Assembly: GCA_947683425.1 (NCBI GenBank)
Contig: CANTUQ010000101.1
Location: forward strand, 26,249,001-26,313,000
DNA from: Excoecaria cochinchinensis
Lineage: Eukaryota; Streptophyta; Magnoliopsida; Malpighiales; Euphorbiaceae
DNA: 64,000 bases
Direction: 5' to 3'
In this document: positions 1-9,772 of the stretch, in pieces
Layout of the letters: the number at the start of each line of letters is the position of its first letter
Position numbering within the stretch: the first letter of the stretch is position 1
Notes under the pieces: model-generated
Seen by the model: the letters and a program-made list of their open reading frames with translations, nothing else
Told to the model about the DNA's origin: nothing
Databases searched by the model: none
Position numbers and translations under genes: made by a program

Positions 1-3000
1 TGGGCAGACAAGGTCAAAGAGGAGATTCAGCAACAGATTGAGGCCAAGTTCTAGGTTGAAGTGCAGTATCCCACGTGGCTAGCAAATGTAGTCCCTGTAG
101 CCAAAAAGAACGGGAAGGTAAGGGTATGTGTGGATTATCGAGATCTGAACAAGGCCTATCCTAAAGATGACTTTCTGCTACCCCACATTGACGTGCTGAT
201 AGAAAGCGCTGCTAATTGCGCGATGTACAGTTTTGGGGATGGTTATGTAGGCTACAATCAGATCCTGAACAAGATAGTCGACCGGGTTAAAACAGCATTC
301 ATCACAGAATGGGGGACCTACGCTTACAGAGTAATGCCTTTTGGCCTAAAGAATGCGGGGGCTACGTACCAAAGAATGGCGATAAAGATCCTAAGTGATT
401 TGATCCACAAGGAAGTGGAGGTGTACACAGACGACATGATGGTCAAGTCAGCCACCAGGGAGGGCCATTTCGGAGCTTTACAGAAGTTCTTCACCAGGAT
501 TGATAAATACAACTTACGACTTAATCCCAAAAAGTGTATCTTCGGAATAACTTCAGGTAAGTTGCTGGGACATGTCGTTAGCCAGAGGGGAATTGAAGTT
601 GACCCAGACAAGGTGAAGGCTATCAGAGAGATGCCCGTACCACAGAAGGAGAAAGATGTGAGAAGCTTCCTGGGCAAGCTGCAGTATGTCAGCCGATTCA
701 TCGCGAAGCTCACTTCGATATGCTAGCCAATCTTCAAATTGCTCAGAAAGAATCAGCCGGTGGTTTGGAATGAGGATTGTCAGAGAGCTTTTGAAAGCAT
801 AAGGGAATATTTGCTGAATCCTCCAGTGCTGAGGCCACCACAACCGATCAAGCCACTTATCTTATATCTAGCAGTGGAGGATGGCTCTGTAGGAGCCATG
901 ATGGCTCAGGAGGATGAGTTCGGGGTAAAATTTGCAGTTTACTATCTCAGCAAGAAGTTCCTGGCCTACGAGATAAAATATGCTGAAGTAGAGAAGATCT
1001 GCCTGGCAGTGATTTGGGCGTCAAAAAAGCTTAAGCACTACTTCCATTCATATAAAGTCCAGGCAGTGGCAAAGCAGAATCCTTTAAGGTATTTGCAAGA
1101 AGCGCCGTCTTTGCTTGGTAAAATGGGAAGGTGGTTGTTGTTATTACAAGAGTTCAATGTCGAATTCATCACTCGCAAAACTATCAAGGGGTGAGCGGTG
1201 GCTGAGTTTCTTGCTGATTATCCCATTCAGGGAGACGCACTTGAATTCGATTTTCCTGATGAGAGCATAGCCATGATCTCTGTCCGTGGATGGCAATTAC
1301 ATTTTGATGGGGCTGTAAATAACAAGGGGGCAGGAGTCGGAATCATTTTGACAACTCCAGATGATGAGAAGCTCCCGCTGGCCAAGAAGTTGAGGTACAA
1401 GGCCACCAACAACGAAGCTGAATATGAGGCGTGCACCTTCGGGTTAGAAGCCTTAGCTGCCTTGGGGGCAAAGAACATAGAGGTTTTTGGTGACTCGTCC
1501 TTGGTAATCAATCAGATTCGAGGCGAATGGACTATAAAAGAAGAGCGGTTGGTACCCTATGTTGAATATCTGAAGGAGCTATGTGGACAGTTCGAGACTT
1601 GTGCGTTCTACTTTGTGCCGAGGGAGGAGAACCGTCTGGCCGATGCACTGGCAACCCTAGTATCGATATGGGACAACCCTCAAGGGATAACTATGAAGCC
1701 TATCCTAATTTCGAGTTCTGAGAGGCCTAGCTTCGAGGTCAAGTCGATAATGGAAGTAGAAGTAGCGGATGGAAAGCTATGGTACTGGGACATCATGAAT
1801 TATTTGGAACACACGAGATTTTCAGAGGAAGCTACCGAAAAGGATCAGAGGATGATCCGAAAACTGTCCACCCAGTTCGTATCCTTAAACGGGGCATTAT
1901 ACAATAGGCAGGCAGATGGTATCCAACTCAGGTGTTTGAACGAAAGAGAAGCCCGAAAAGTTATGGAGGAAACCCATGCAGGCGTCTGTGGGGCTCATAT
2001 GAATGGGTTGACCTTGGCAAAGAAGATCATGAGGCAGGGCTTCTATTGGCTCACGATGGACAACGATTGCTCGAAATATGTCAAACAGTGCTAGCTATGC
2101 CAGCAATATGCAGATTTAAGGCACTTGCCAGTGTCCGAGCTATACAGCCTAACATCACCTTGGCCATTCGCTGCTTAGGGAATAGAAATTATTGGAGAGA
2201 TCCACCCTACGGCATCCAACGGGCACAGATACATAATAGTCGCAATCGATTATTTTACAAAATGGGTAGAGGCAGAATCCTTCAAGAAGATCGACGCAAG
2301 AGACATGGCCAAGTTTATCGAGAGAAATCTGATCTGCAGATACGACCTCCCACATCACATAGTGTCTGATAACGGGGTGCAGTTCATGGGGGAAACTAGG
2401 AAGCTCCTTGAGAAGTATGGGATCGAGCACCATAAATCATCTCCTTATCGACCACAAGCTAACGGGGCAGTAGAGGCTGCCAATAAGAATGTAAAGAAGA
2501 TCTTAGCCAAGATGGTCCAAACCTATAAAGACTGGGCAGAGAAGCTACCCTTTGCACTATGGGGTTATAGAACGACGGTGAGGACATCTACGGGCGCTAC
2601 GCCGTATTCTCTGGTTTATGGGATGGAGGCATTGCTGCCAGTTGAGGTGGAGCTCAGATCGCTGAGAGTAGTCATGGAAGCTCAGATTCCGGAGACCGAA
2701 TGGGCACAGCAGAGGTTGCAGCATCTGAACCTGTTGGATGAGAGTAGGATGAAGGCTTACTATCATAATTAGCTCTATCAGAAGAGGCTGGCCAGATCAT
2801 TTGGGAAGAAAGTGAAGAGGCACCCGCTGAAAGAGGGGGACTTGGTGTTCAAGCAGATGAGGCCAGGTATACCGGATATCAAAGGAAAATTTAGACCAAC
2901 CTGGGAAGGACCGTTTATCCTCAAGAAGTTATTATCCAAAAGAGTTGCGATCTTATCGGATAACGATGGTAATGAATTCAAGAAACCGATCAATATTGAT

Positions 3001-3024
3001 AGACTCAAGAGGTTCTATGGCTAA
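1..3024 (+). pseudogene. Tat-type Ty3/gypsy pol, 3' part (element A)
   Basis: This is the C-terminal part of a gypsy polyprotein, which copies element RNA into DNA and integrates it. In a single frame I read RT (about 61-640, with YTDD at the catalytic site and the FGLKNAGATYQR block), a Ty3-type RNase H (about 859-1190), a second RNase H with HFDGA, FGDSS and ADALATL motifs (about 1288-1663), and integrase (HHCC finger about 1975-2100, then VAIDYFTKW, SDNGVQF and the Glu in AVEAANK, and a GPF motif near 2910). Two successive RNase H domains are typical of the Tat lineage. The gene enters from outside the window. It is broken by in-frame stops at 52, 724, 1192, 2092, 2176 and 2770. The inverted relative at 59304-64000 has sense codons at most of these positions, so A is dead while its frame is otherwise kept. 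The C-terminus ends with RLKRFYG, as in D. Confidence 0.93.
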
Positions 3025-3413
3025 AGATCAAAAATAAAAAGAAGAGAATAAAATACCCCACGGGTCGAAAACCGAAAAAAGTTGGCCTTGCTAAAATTGG
3101 GTGCCTCGGCAGGGTGAAAACCGAAAAAGGCATCATGTGCAAAAATAAGAGGCATGAGAGAAAATGTCCGATCGTGAAAACCCGATAGGGCCGATTGGTA
3201 AGAGGAGCTGATGCTGTTAAAATTTAGTTTCATGTATTAACAAGGCATACACAGTTGAGTTAATGTCAAAACTGATCATGTGTACTGAAATCTCATGAAA
3301 ATGTACGCAACTTTGTGAAATAAGATAAGAGTTATTCTTTTCATTTCCGTCATTTTCTAGTTCCACATTAAAAGGGAATGTGATGCCCAAAAAGTGTACA
3401 TATGTAGACTAAG
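3025..3413. other. Spacer between pol and antisense gene of element A
   Basis: This non-coding spacer contains phrases such as GGGTGAAAACCGAAAAAGG that recur in inverted form at about 59150-59290 in element D, so it belongs to the element. It would hold the 3' ends of both converging transcripts (pol from the left, antisense gene from the right). I see no convincing ORF. Confidence 0.6.
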
Positions 3414-4714
3414 CTAGGTCCTTCTGCTGCCCTCGCCAGCCCGATGCTTGAGCCCTCGTATCCTATTGTCAGATGCCGGACTAAGGATCCATCTCTTGTA
3501 CTCGCTGGTAGAAGCCACAGAATGAGCCCTGAATCGAGGAATGACAGTCTTTACCGGCAGTCAGCTCCACAGTTCATGATACCGAGAGGTGAAGGCGGCA
3601 GAAAGAACTCCTCCCCGAAAAGACAGCGGAACCCTCACCATATCCTGGGTCATCCCGAGCTATCGAGCACATCTAGCTGTGATGTAAAAAGTGGCCTGAT
3701 GGAGTCCACAGAGGGGATCACACCCCGATGATCCATCAATGATCGCATGAGACAGAGGTAGCCAGGCAGACATGAAACTGGTATCGTCATCTGACAGCTC
3801 GCTAAAGCTGGCAATGCCTTCGTCAGCAGTGGCGCATGTGTACAGCCGTCAGCGCGGGAGGAAGTGTCTCGGGGAGTACTGGGCAATGATTCGGGGAGGT
3901 GGCTCTGACAGCATCGTCAGCTTCTCCTGCAACCAGACCTAAAAAAAAAAAACCGCTGGAGTAAGTAGGATTTACTTCAGGCAAAAATAAGGCACAGGGT
4001 TGTGTGAAAATCCGAAAGGACGCACTTCCCGTTAAGAAAAGCTAGTACGAAAATCCATAAGGGACGTACTACCTTTGAATAATAACGTACCTGGAGCAAT
4101 AAGGGGCTTCCCGTGAACATGGTGGTAGATCCAGAGCACACAACATCCAAGCCCAGAATGGTCTCGGCCAGAATAAGTGGAAAGGGAGACAGCCCGCGGT
4201 GGAAATCGTCCAGAGCCTCGAACAGGCGTGGATCACCGATCAGACCCCCTGGAGCCACAGTTAAGAAGCTCATCATGCAAAATAAGAATATGATGCTCAC
4301 CCGGTATGTGGGGACGTCAGAGAATCTGTCTAGGGCCTCGACCAGCGGCTCCAAAGAGAAGACAGAACCCGGGACAATTAACCGTGCAGCCTCGGAGGGG
4401 GCTATGCCCAAAGATAAAGCAACATCTCAGGTTTGGAGCAAACCGCAGCGGGGGATGCAAGGCAGAGCGCTAGGAGGGTACCAGGCACCAACAACAGCAG
4501 CTAGCTCCTCGGGTAGGGGGCATAACTCTTGATATGTGAACTTAAAGACATAAAACCGAGGATTCCAGAAGCGAGTCGCAGCCAGAAGAAGGTTGTGGTC
4601 TACTTTAGCCCTGCGCAGATGTTTTAGACCGGAAAGAGGGGCAAGGATGTTATCTTCCCAAGAGTGGTTATCGTCTAAAATGTGGTATAGCTTTTGAAGG
4701 GAGGGAGAAGACAT
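3414..4714 (-). pseudogene. Antisense two-exon gene of the Tat element (DUF7745-like)
   Basis: This gene reads opposite to pol. Exon 1 runs 4714 to 4091 (start MSSPSLQKLYHIL); the intron is 4090-3939 (donor CAG|GTACGT, acceptor preceded by a long T tract then AG); exon 2 runs 3938 to 3414. Both junctions are phase 0, giving about 382 codons. Exon 1 has a FWNP..YVF.F...EL.PL.EE block and ends LLLQ; exon 2 begins VWLQ. That arrangement matches what I know of the plant mobile-element family DUF7745. Exon 2 has AWLPLS.AIIDGSSG and YKRWILSP blocks also present in the D copy (58440-58918, +), which ends at the equivalent stop. A is damaged: TGA at 4427 and further stops in exon 2. A TATA-like box lies about 80 bp upstream. 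The biochemical function is unknown. Family name is moderate; coding nature is well supported by the second copy. Confidence 0.72.
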
Positions 4715-4792
4715 CTTGTGAGAATCAGAGGCTAAAAGCTAGAAAAATGATGGAAAAATGAGAGGACACAAAACCCTGAAAAAAATTAATGA

Positions 4793-5025
4793 GTTATATA
4801 GGGAAGCTCTAGAGACGGCCTACCCGTGCCTCAAGAGGGATGGCTCGCCCGTCGGTATTCGTCCACCTGTCAGTATGCACACGTCAGTATTACATCACGT
4901 GCATTAACTTTGCATTAATGGCGGAATAGTGAACGACGGACGCCCAGCACGTCGGTCTCTCCTATAGGCGCCCAGCCCGTCGGTCGCGAAATCTATATAA
5001 GGGCTTTGCAACCGACGGACAAACA
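4793..5025. promoter_or_regulatory. Divergent internal promoter of element A
   Basis: A minus-strand TATA-like box (CTATATAACT, at about 4793-4801) faces the antisense gene. A plus-strand CTATATAAGGG at about 4991-5001 faces the sense gene. The roughly 190 bp between them holds repeated CCGTCGGT or ACCGACGG motifs (for example near 4849, 4943, 4958, 4976 and 5010). The same motif recurs in the LTR at 9960-10225 and 10728-10835. A bidirectional promoter is my inference from geometry and motifs. Confidence 0.6.
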
Positions 5026-5189
5026 CTTTTGGCATTTTCTCTTTTCCTCTCCCTTTCCGTTTTTTTATCGTTTCTGCACTGTTTTTTTTCTTCTGTTTTC
5101 ATTTTTTCTAGAATTTTTGGCCTTTTCGCTCGACCAGTCACCCGAGGAAGTACTTTTCTTCATTTTCTACATTTTTTCTGCAAATACAA

Positions 5190-5911
5190 GTAAGTAACCA
5201 AATCACTTTTGCACTCTTGATTTTGCTTTATTCTTTTTGCTTTTAGAATAAGTAGGTTGCCTCAGTTTGCCTTAGAGATTAAGGGTAGATGCTCCTAGTT
5301 TTTTTTATATATATGTATAATTTTGGCATGATGATTAGTTGAGCCTTTGCATGATTTTGCCCGTAAAAACATGTCTCCTTAATGATAGGAATTCCTATGC
5401 ATACTAGCGAATGTAGATAGGTATAAATATGTGCTATTGTTGGGGCCTGAGGCCTGTCCCCTTTCTATGCAGGAAGTGGGGCACACCCTTGCCGGGGTGC
5501 TGCCCGTTTCTTAAGAATGTATATATGCGATTGTTTTGGCCTGGGGCCTGTTCTTCATGCAGGAGGTTGGGCATACCTTTGCCGGGGTGCTGCCCAAATT
5601 TTTATCATTGATAACCAGCAAATAGTAGCATTTCACTATACTGTTATGATAAATCAAGTATATTGTGTATCCGCTGATTAACAATTGATTCCATTACGTC
5701 ATTTAAGTAATCAATCCATTTGCCATTTAATTTAATTTGATGTGATCAATTATTGAATTAGTTTCTTTCCCTTGTCGGGGTGTTGCCCGAATTTCCATTT
5801 GTTTTATTTTCAATTCTATCCTTCTCCCCTCGCACCAGGGCTGCTATTCCCTGGTCGAGATCCAATTAGCACGATTCGTTAAATTAATTCATATAATCTT
5901 TTCTTTTGCAG
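5190..5911 (+). other. Predicted 5'UTR intron of the sense gene of element A
   Basis: A strong donor (ACAA|GTAAGTAA at 5190) lies about 170 bp after the TATA-like box. A pyrimidine-rich acceptor (TTCTTTTGCAG, ending 5911) lies one base before the ATG at 5913. The interval is AT-rich and non-coding. It contains a roughly 90-bp imperfect duplication centred on TTGCCGGGGTGCTGCCC (about 5435-5600), with a weaker third echo near 5770. Confidence 0.6.
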
Positions 5912-5912
5912 G

Positions 5913-7906
5913 ATGCCTCCTAGACAACGAGCTCCACAGCCCCAGCTCGAGGTAGAGATCCTGGGTTGGATGGATGATGAGTCTGCCCAGAGGTATAGGG
6001 CGCTAGCATAGGTGGAGTTCCGGGCCAGCCAGTTCATATCTAGGCCTTTTCTAGAGGCCCTGGGGATGGCCCCTGAGGTGGATGTGCTGATAGAGGGTGC
6101 CGAGTGGATGGATTTTCTTGCTTCTGCATTTCAGACGTTCCCCGAGGCCACACGGCAGGTGCTAGCCACTTTACACTATGGGGGGTACCAGAGATCGGAT
6201 ACTGAGCCGGGTGTAGTGCAGTTCTGGTTCGACGGCTAGCACGTTAGCATCACGAGGCGTCGTTTTGCAGAGGCGATGGGGCTCCCAGTAGATGATGGAG
6301 TTATAGCCCCGCAGTGGGCAGTGAGGCGCGCCCATTGGGCGGCTATTGCTTTGCCAGGAGTGCTGTACGATCACGATACAGCGAAGAGTACCGTACTGGT
6401 CTCTCAGGCACTCCGGTACCTGCACAGAGTGCTTTCCAGCTCGTACCTCGGTCGGGCTGGTAATCCAGGGTCGCTCAACGCTACCGAGATCTGGAGCCTC
6501 TGGGCTATGGTGGTAGGCCAGCACCTCAATGTTAGCCATGAGATCCTGGCTAACATGGCCAGAGTCGGCATGGGGTCAGCCCCAGTGGTGATAGTTGGAG
6601 GGGTCGTCACCAGATTGCTCCTGGGTCTAGGATTCGCTCCAGATAGGCTCCGAGGACCCCTGGATGAGGGGATTTATGTTGATGCATCTGCTGCGGTTCA
6701 GATGGGTATGATCTCGCCACTGTCAGGGCAGCCTGAGGCCTTTAGACTACTCACTATCCACGAGACCAGGCAAGCCTTTGCTCTTCCACCTTTAGGACAG
6801 CAGCCAGAGCAGGAGCAGCAGCCACCGCCCCAGTCTCCTCAGACTCCTTAGCCTTCTCAGCCTCCACAGTCCCCACAGTACCAGACACCGCCTCAGCCTC
6901 AGACGGTGCCATCACCACAGCCCAAGTATGAGCAGCCCCGTACTCCATTGGACTTCCACTTAGAGTTCACCATGGATGAGCTTTTAGCCACCCCCACAGC
7001 ATCCAGGGCCCCGACTCCAGTCCCATCACCGAGCTCCAGAGTGCAGCGGTCCTCCCTCAGGCCCTCCGAGAGGTTTCATCCCTACTTTGGGAGCGACCCG
7101 GGGGCATCCACTTCGGCGGCCCAGCCATCAGAGCCGACTCCAGAGCCACAGCAGCCACCACAGCCGCCACAGCCAGACGTCGCACAGCTCCTGACCTCAT
7201 TGTTCACATCACTTGAGCACAGGATAGAGGAGAGGGACAGAGCTACTCAGGAGAGGCTGGAAAGGCAGCAGGCAGCCATCCAGGAGTAGGCCGGGGCCAT
7301 AGAGCGGCTGACCCAGTAGCAGGCCGAGCTCATAGACCACATGGTGCACGAGCAGGCCCGGTTGGTAGAGGACATCAGGGATGTGCAGGTTAGGCACGTG
7401 GAGCAGCTCATGCAAGGGCAGAGGGAGCAGCTTAGCCGAGATTTGAGGGCATCCCAGGATCAGGCGTCCCAGAGGACTGATGTGACCCTGCAGATGATGG
7501 ACGAGTCGCTCGACTCTCTTAGGTCCCGGGCCCATGCGATGGAGGGGATCCTTCCTCCCCTATCCCAGTCTACGAGGGAGTTCAGGGAGCATACCGAGCA
7601 GAGATTGGAGCAGATGAGGAAGGCTTCCAACGAGCAGACTAGCCATATGAGCCGGGCCTTCAGGCAGTTGGGGGGACCGTTACAGATACCCTGAGCTTCA
7701 TGAAGACCTGTACCCAGCCCTTATTGGATGGCTATGCCCAGATCAGATTCAGGTAGGCCCACACTCCTGGGGCTGGACCATCTGCTTCTCAGCCAGTTCC
7801 GCCGCCGACTCAGCCAGCTCCGCCTCCACCTCAGCCTGAGCCGATCTACCTCTCCGATGATGATGAGGACCCGGATGAGGAGCTCACGGACTACCCGCCC
7901 CTTTAG
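5913..7906 (+). pseudogene. Sense accessory gene of Tat element (plant transposon protein domain plus coiled coil)
   Basis: The ORF of about 660 codons begins MPPRQRAPQPQ directly after a splice acceptor. The N-terminal half (about 6240-6640) resembles the 'putative plant transposon protein' domain family (Transposase_32 type) seen in gypsy elements: ITRRRFAEAMGLP, a WA..V block and TRLLLGLGF. A Pro/Gln-rich linker (6780-7190) follows, then a long charged coiled coil (about 7195-7680) and an acidic tail with SDDDEDPDEEL. In-frame TAG codons occur at 6009, 6237, 6849, 7287 and 7317. A frameshift lies in or near the six-G run at about 7668-7676, after which the natural frame continues to the TAG at 7904-7906. 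Function is unknown; a gag-like or accessory structural role is only a guess. Five of five stops being TAG fits CAG-to-TAG decay. Confidence 0.75.
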
Positions 7907-8306
7907 TCATTCAGGGAGTTCGGTTGACATTCTTTTTTGTATTTTGTTTACTATTATCATAGTTGTATATACACTGTACAAAAGCTGATATTTAGTGAAA
8001 AGCTTTTTACTTACAGCTTGGTATATTTACTCATATTTTATTTCTACTTGCGCGTTATTTACATTAGAAATGATTGCACGCTTGGATATCCATTCATGAC
8101 CATATGATAGGAAAATGGTAAAAGATAATACAACGATACAGAACATGATAAAGATAACGATAATGAGATAATGAAAGTGATGATAAATGATAGAACCCAG
8201 TCATTCATGAGCATATTGAGAAGGAATCACTCATACATTGAATTAACGGAATCTTTTGCCATGCAGGGACATCACTAAGCGTCGGCCCAAGTACGGACTC
8301 CAATCA
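7907..8306. other. AT-rich spacer in 3' region of element A
   Basis: About 400 bp of AT-rich DNA lies between the sense gene and the tandem array. I see no ORF, RNA gene or repeat in it. Confidence 0.6.
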
Positions 8307-9572
8307 CACTGAGATTGTAGCCAAAGAGTGCTGCATCTCACAGTTCGCGCGGCAGCCAAATAGTGCTACGCACCTTCCAGATCGAATGGGGGTTAGCAGG
8401 GGAACTACAGATTGAAGTTGCAGTTAAAGAACACTGCTCTTCACAACGGGATTGTAGCCAAAGAGTGCTGCATCTCACAGTTCGCACGGCAGCCAAAGAG
8501 TGCTACGCACCTTGCAGATCGAATGGGGTTTAGCGGGGGAACTACAGATCGAAGTTGCAGTTAAAGAACACTGCTCTTCACACTGAGATTGTAGCTAAAG
8601 AGTGCTGCATCTCACAGTTCACGCGGCAGCCAAAGAGTGCTACGCACCTTGCAGATCGAATGGGGGTTAGCAGGGGAACTACAGGTCGAAGTTGCAGTTA
8701 AAGAACACTGCTCTTCACACCGGGATTGTAGCCAAAGACTGCTGCATCTCACAGTTCGTGCTGTAGCCAAAGAGTGCTACGCACCTTGCAGATCGAATGG
8801 GGGTTAGCAGGGGAACTACAGGTCAAAGTTGCAGTTAAAGAACACTGCTCTTCACACCGGGATTGTAGCCAAAGAGTGCTACATCTCACAGTTCGCGCGG
8901 TAGCCAAAGAGTGCTACGCACCTTACAGATCGAATGGGGGTTAATAGGGGAACTACAGATCGAAGTTGTAGTTAAAGAACACTGCTCTTCACATCGGGAT
9001 TATAGCCAAAGAGTGCTGCATCTCACAGTTCGCGCGGCAGCCAAAGAGTGCTATGCACCTTGCAGATCGAATGGGGGTTAGCAGGGGAACTACAGATCGA
9101 AGTTGCAGTTAAAGAACACTGCTCTTCACACTGAGATTGTAGCCAAAGAGTGCTGCATCTCACAGTTCGCGCGGCAGCTAAAGAGTTCTACGCACTTTGC
9201 AGATCGAATGGGGGTTAGCAGGGGAACTACAGATCGAAGTTGCAGTTAAAGAACACTGCTCTTCACACCGGGATTGTAGCCAAAGAGTGCTGCATCTCAC
9301 AGTTCGCGCGGCAGCCAAGAGTGCTACGCACCTTACAGATCGAATGGGGGTTAGCAGGGGAACTATAGATCGAAGTTGCAGTTAAAGAACACTGCTCTTC
9401 ACACTGAGATTGTAGCCAAAGAGTGTTGCATCTCACAGTTCGCGCGGCAGCCAGAGAGTGCTACGCACCTTGCAGATCGAATGGGGGTTAGCAGGGGAAC
9501 TTCAGATCGAAGTTGTAGTTAGAGAACACTGCTCTTCACACCGGGATTGTAGCCAGAGAGCGCTGCATCTCA
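8307..9572 (+). repeat. 137-bp tandem array (about 9 copies) in the 3'UTR of element A
   Basis: The anchor ATCGAATGGG starts at 8381, 8518, 8655, 8792, 8929, 9066, 9203, 9339 and 9476. The period is therefore 137 bp, with one 136-bp step. Each unit contains two diverged half-motifs, GTAGCCAAAGAGTGCTGCAT and GCAGCCAAAGAGTGCTACGC, about 42 bp apart. Copies differ by scattered substitutions. Tandem arrays in the 3' untranslated region are a known feature of Tat/Ogre-type elements and a recognised source of satellite DNA. Confidence 0.95.
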
Positions 9573-9753
9573 CCAACGTCTTATAGGTCGAAACGAGACC
9601 GGTGGAGGCATTCCCATCCGTTGAACAGACTGAGATGAAGTCTACTCGACAAGGGACACGGGAGGTAAGAACTCCTACAGGTACGCTTTCCTCCCCTTGT
9701 GGTTTCTTTTCTGATCTGAATTTTGGATCATCTAGGCAGTTGTGCGCTAGTTT

Positions 9754-9772
9754 CCCCAAAATTGGGGGTAAC
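9754..9772 (+). promoter_or_regulatory. Polypurine-tract region of element A
   Basis: The G-run in CCCCAAAATTGGGGG, followed by TAAC, lies directly before the TG of the LTR. It is the expected primer site for plus-strand synthesis. The same block, on the other strand, adjoins the LTR of element B at 36557-36571. Confidence 0.7.

Noticed and set aside
5006..5197. Phe-rich ORF upstream of the sense gene
   Set aside because: It covers the pyrimidine-rich leader directly after the TATA-like box and ends at the predicted splice donor; composition explains it.
8307..9572. CRISPR-like regular repeats
   Set aside because: Whole 137-bp units are repeated head to tail without variable spacers, inside a plant retrotransposon. 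The same reasoning excludes the 79-bp array at 36719-37625.
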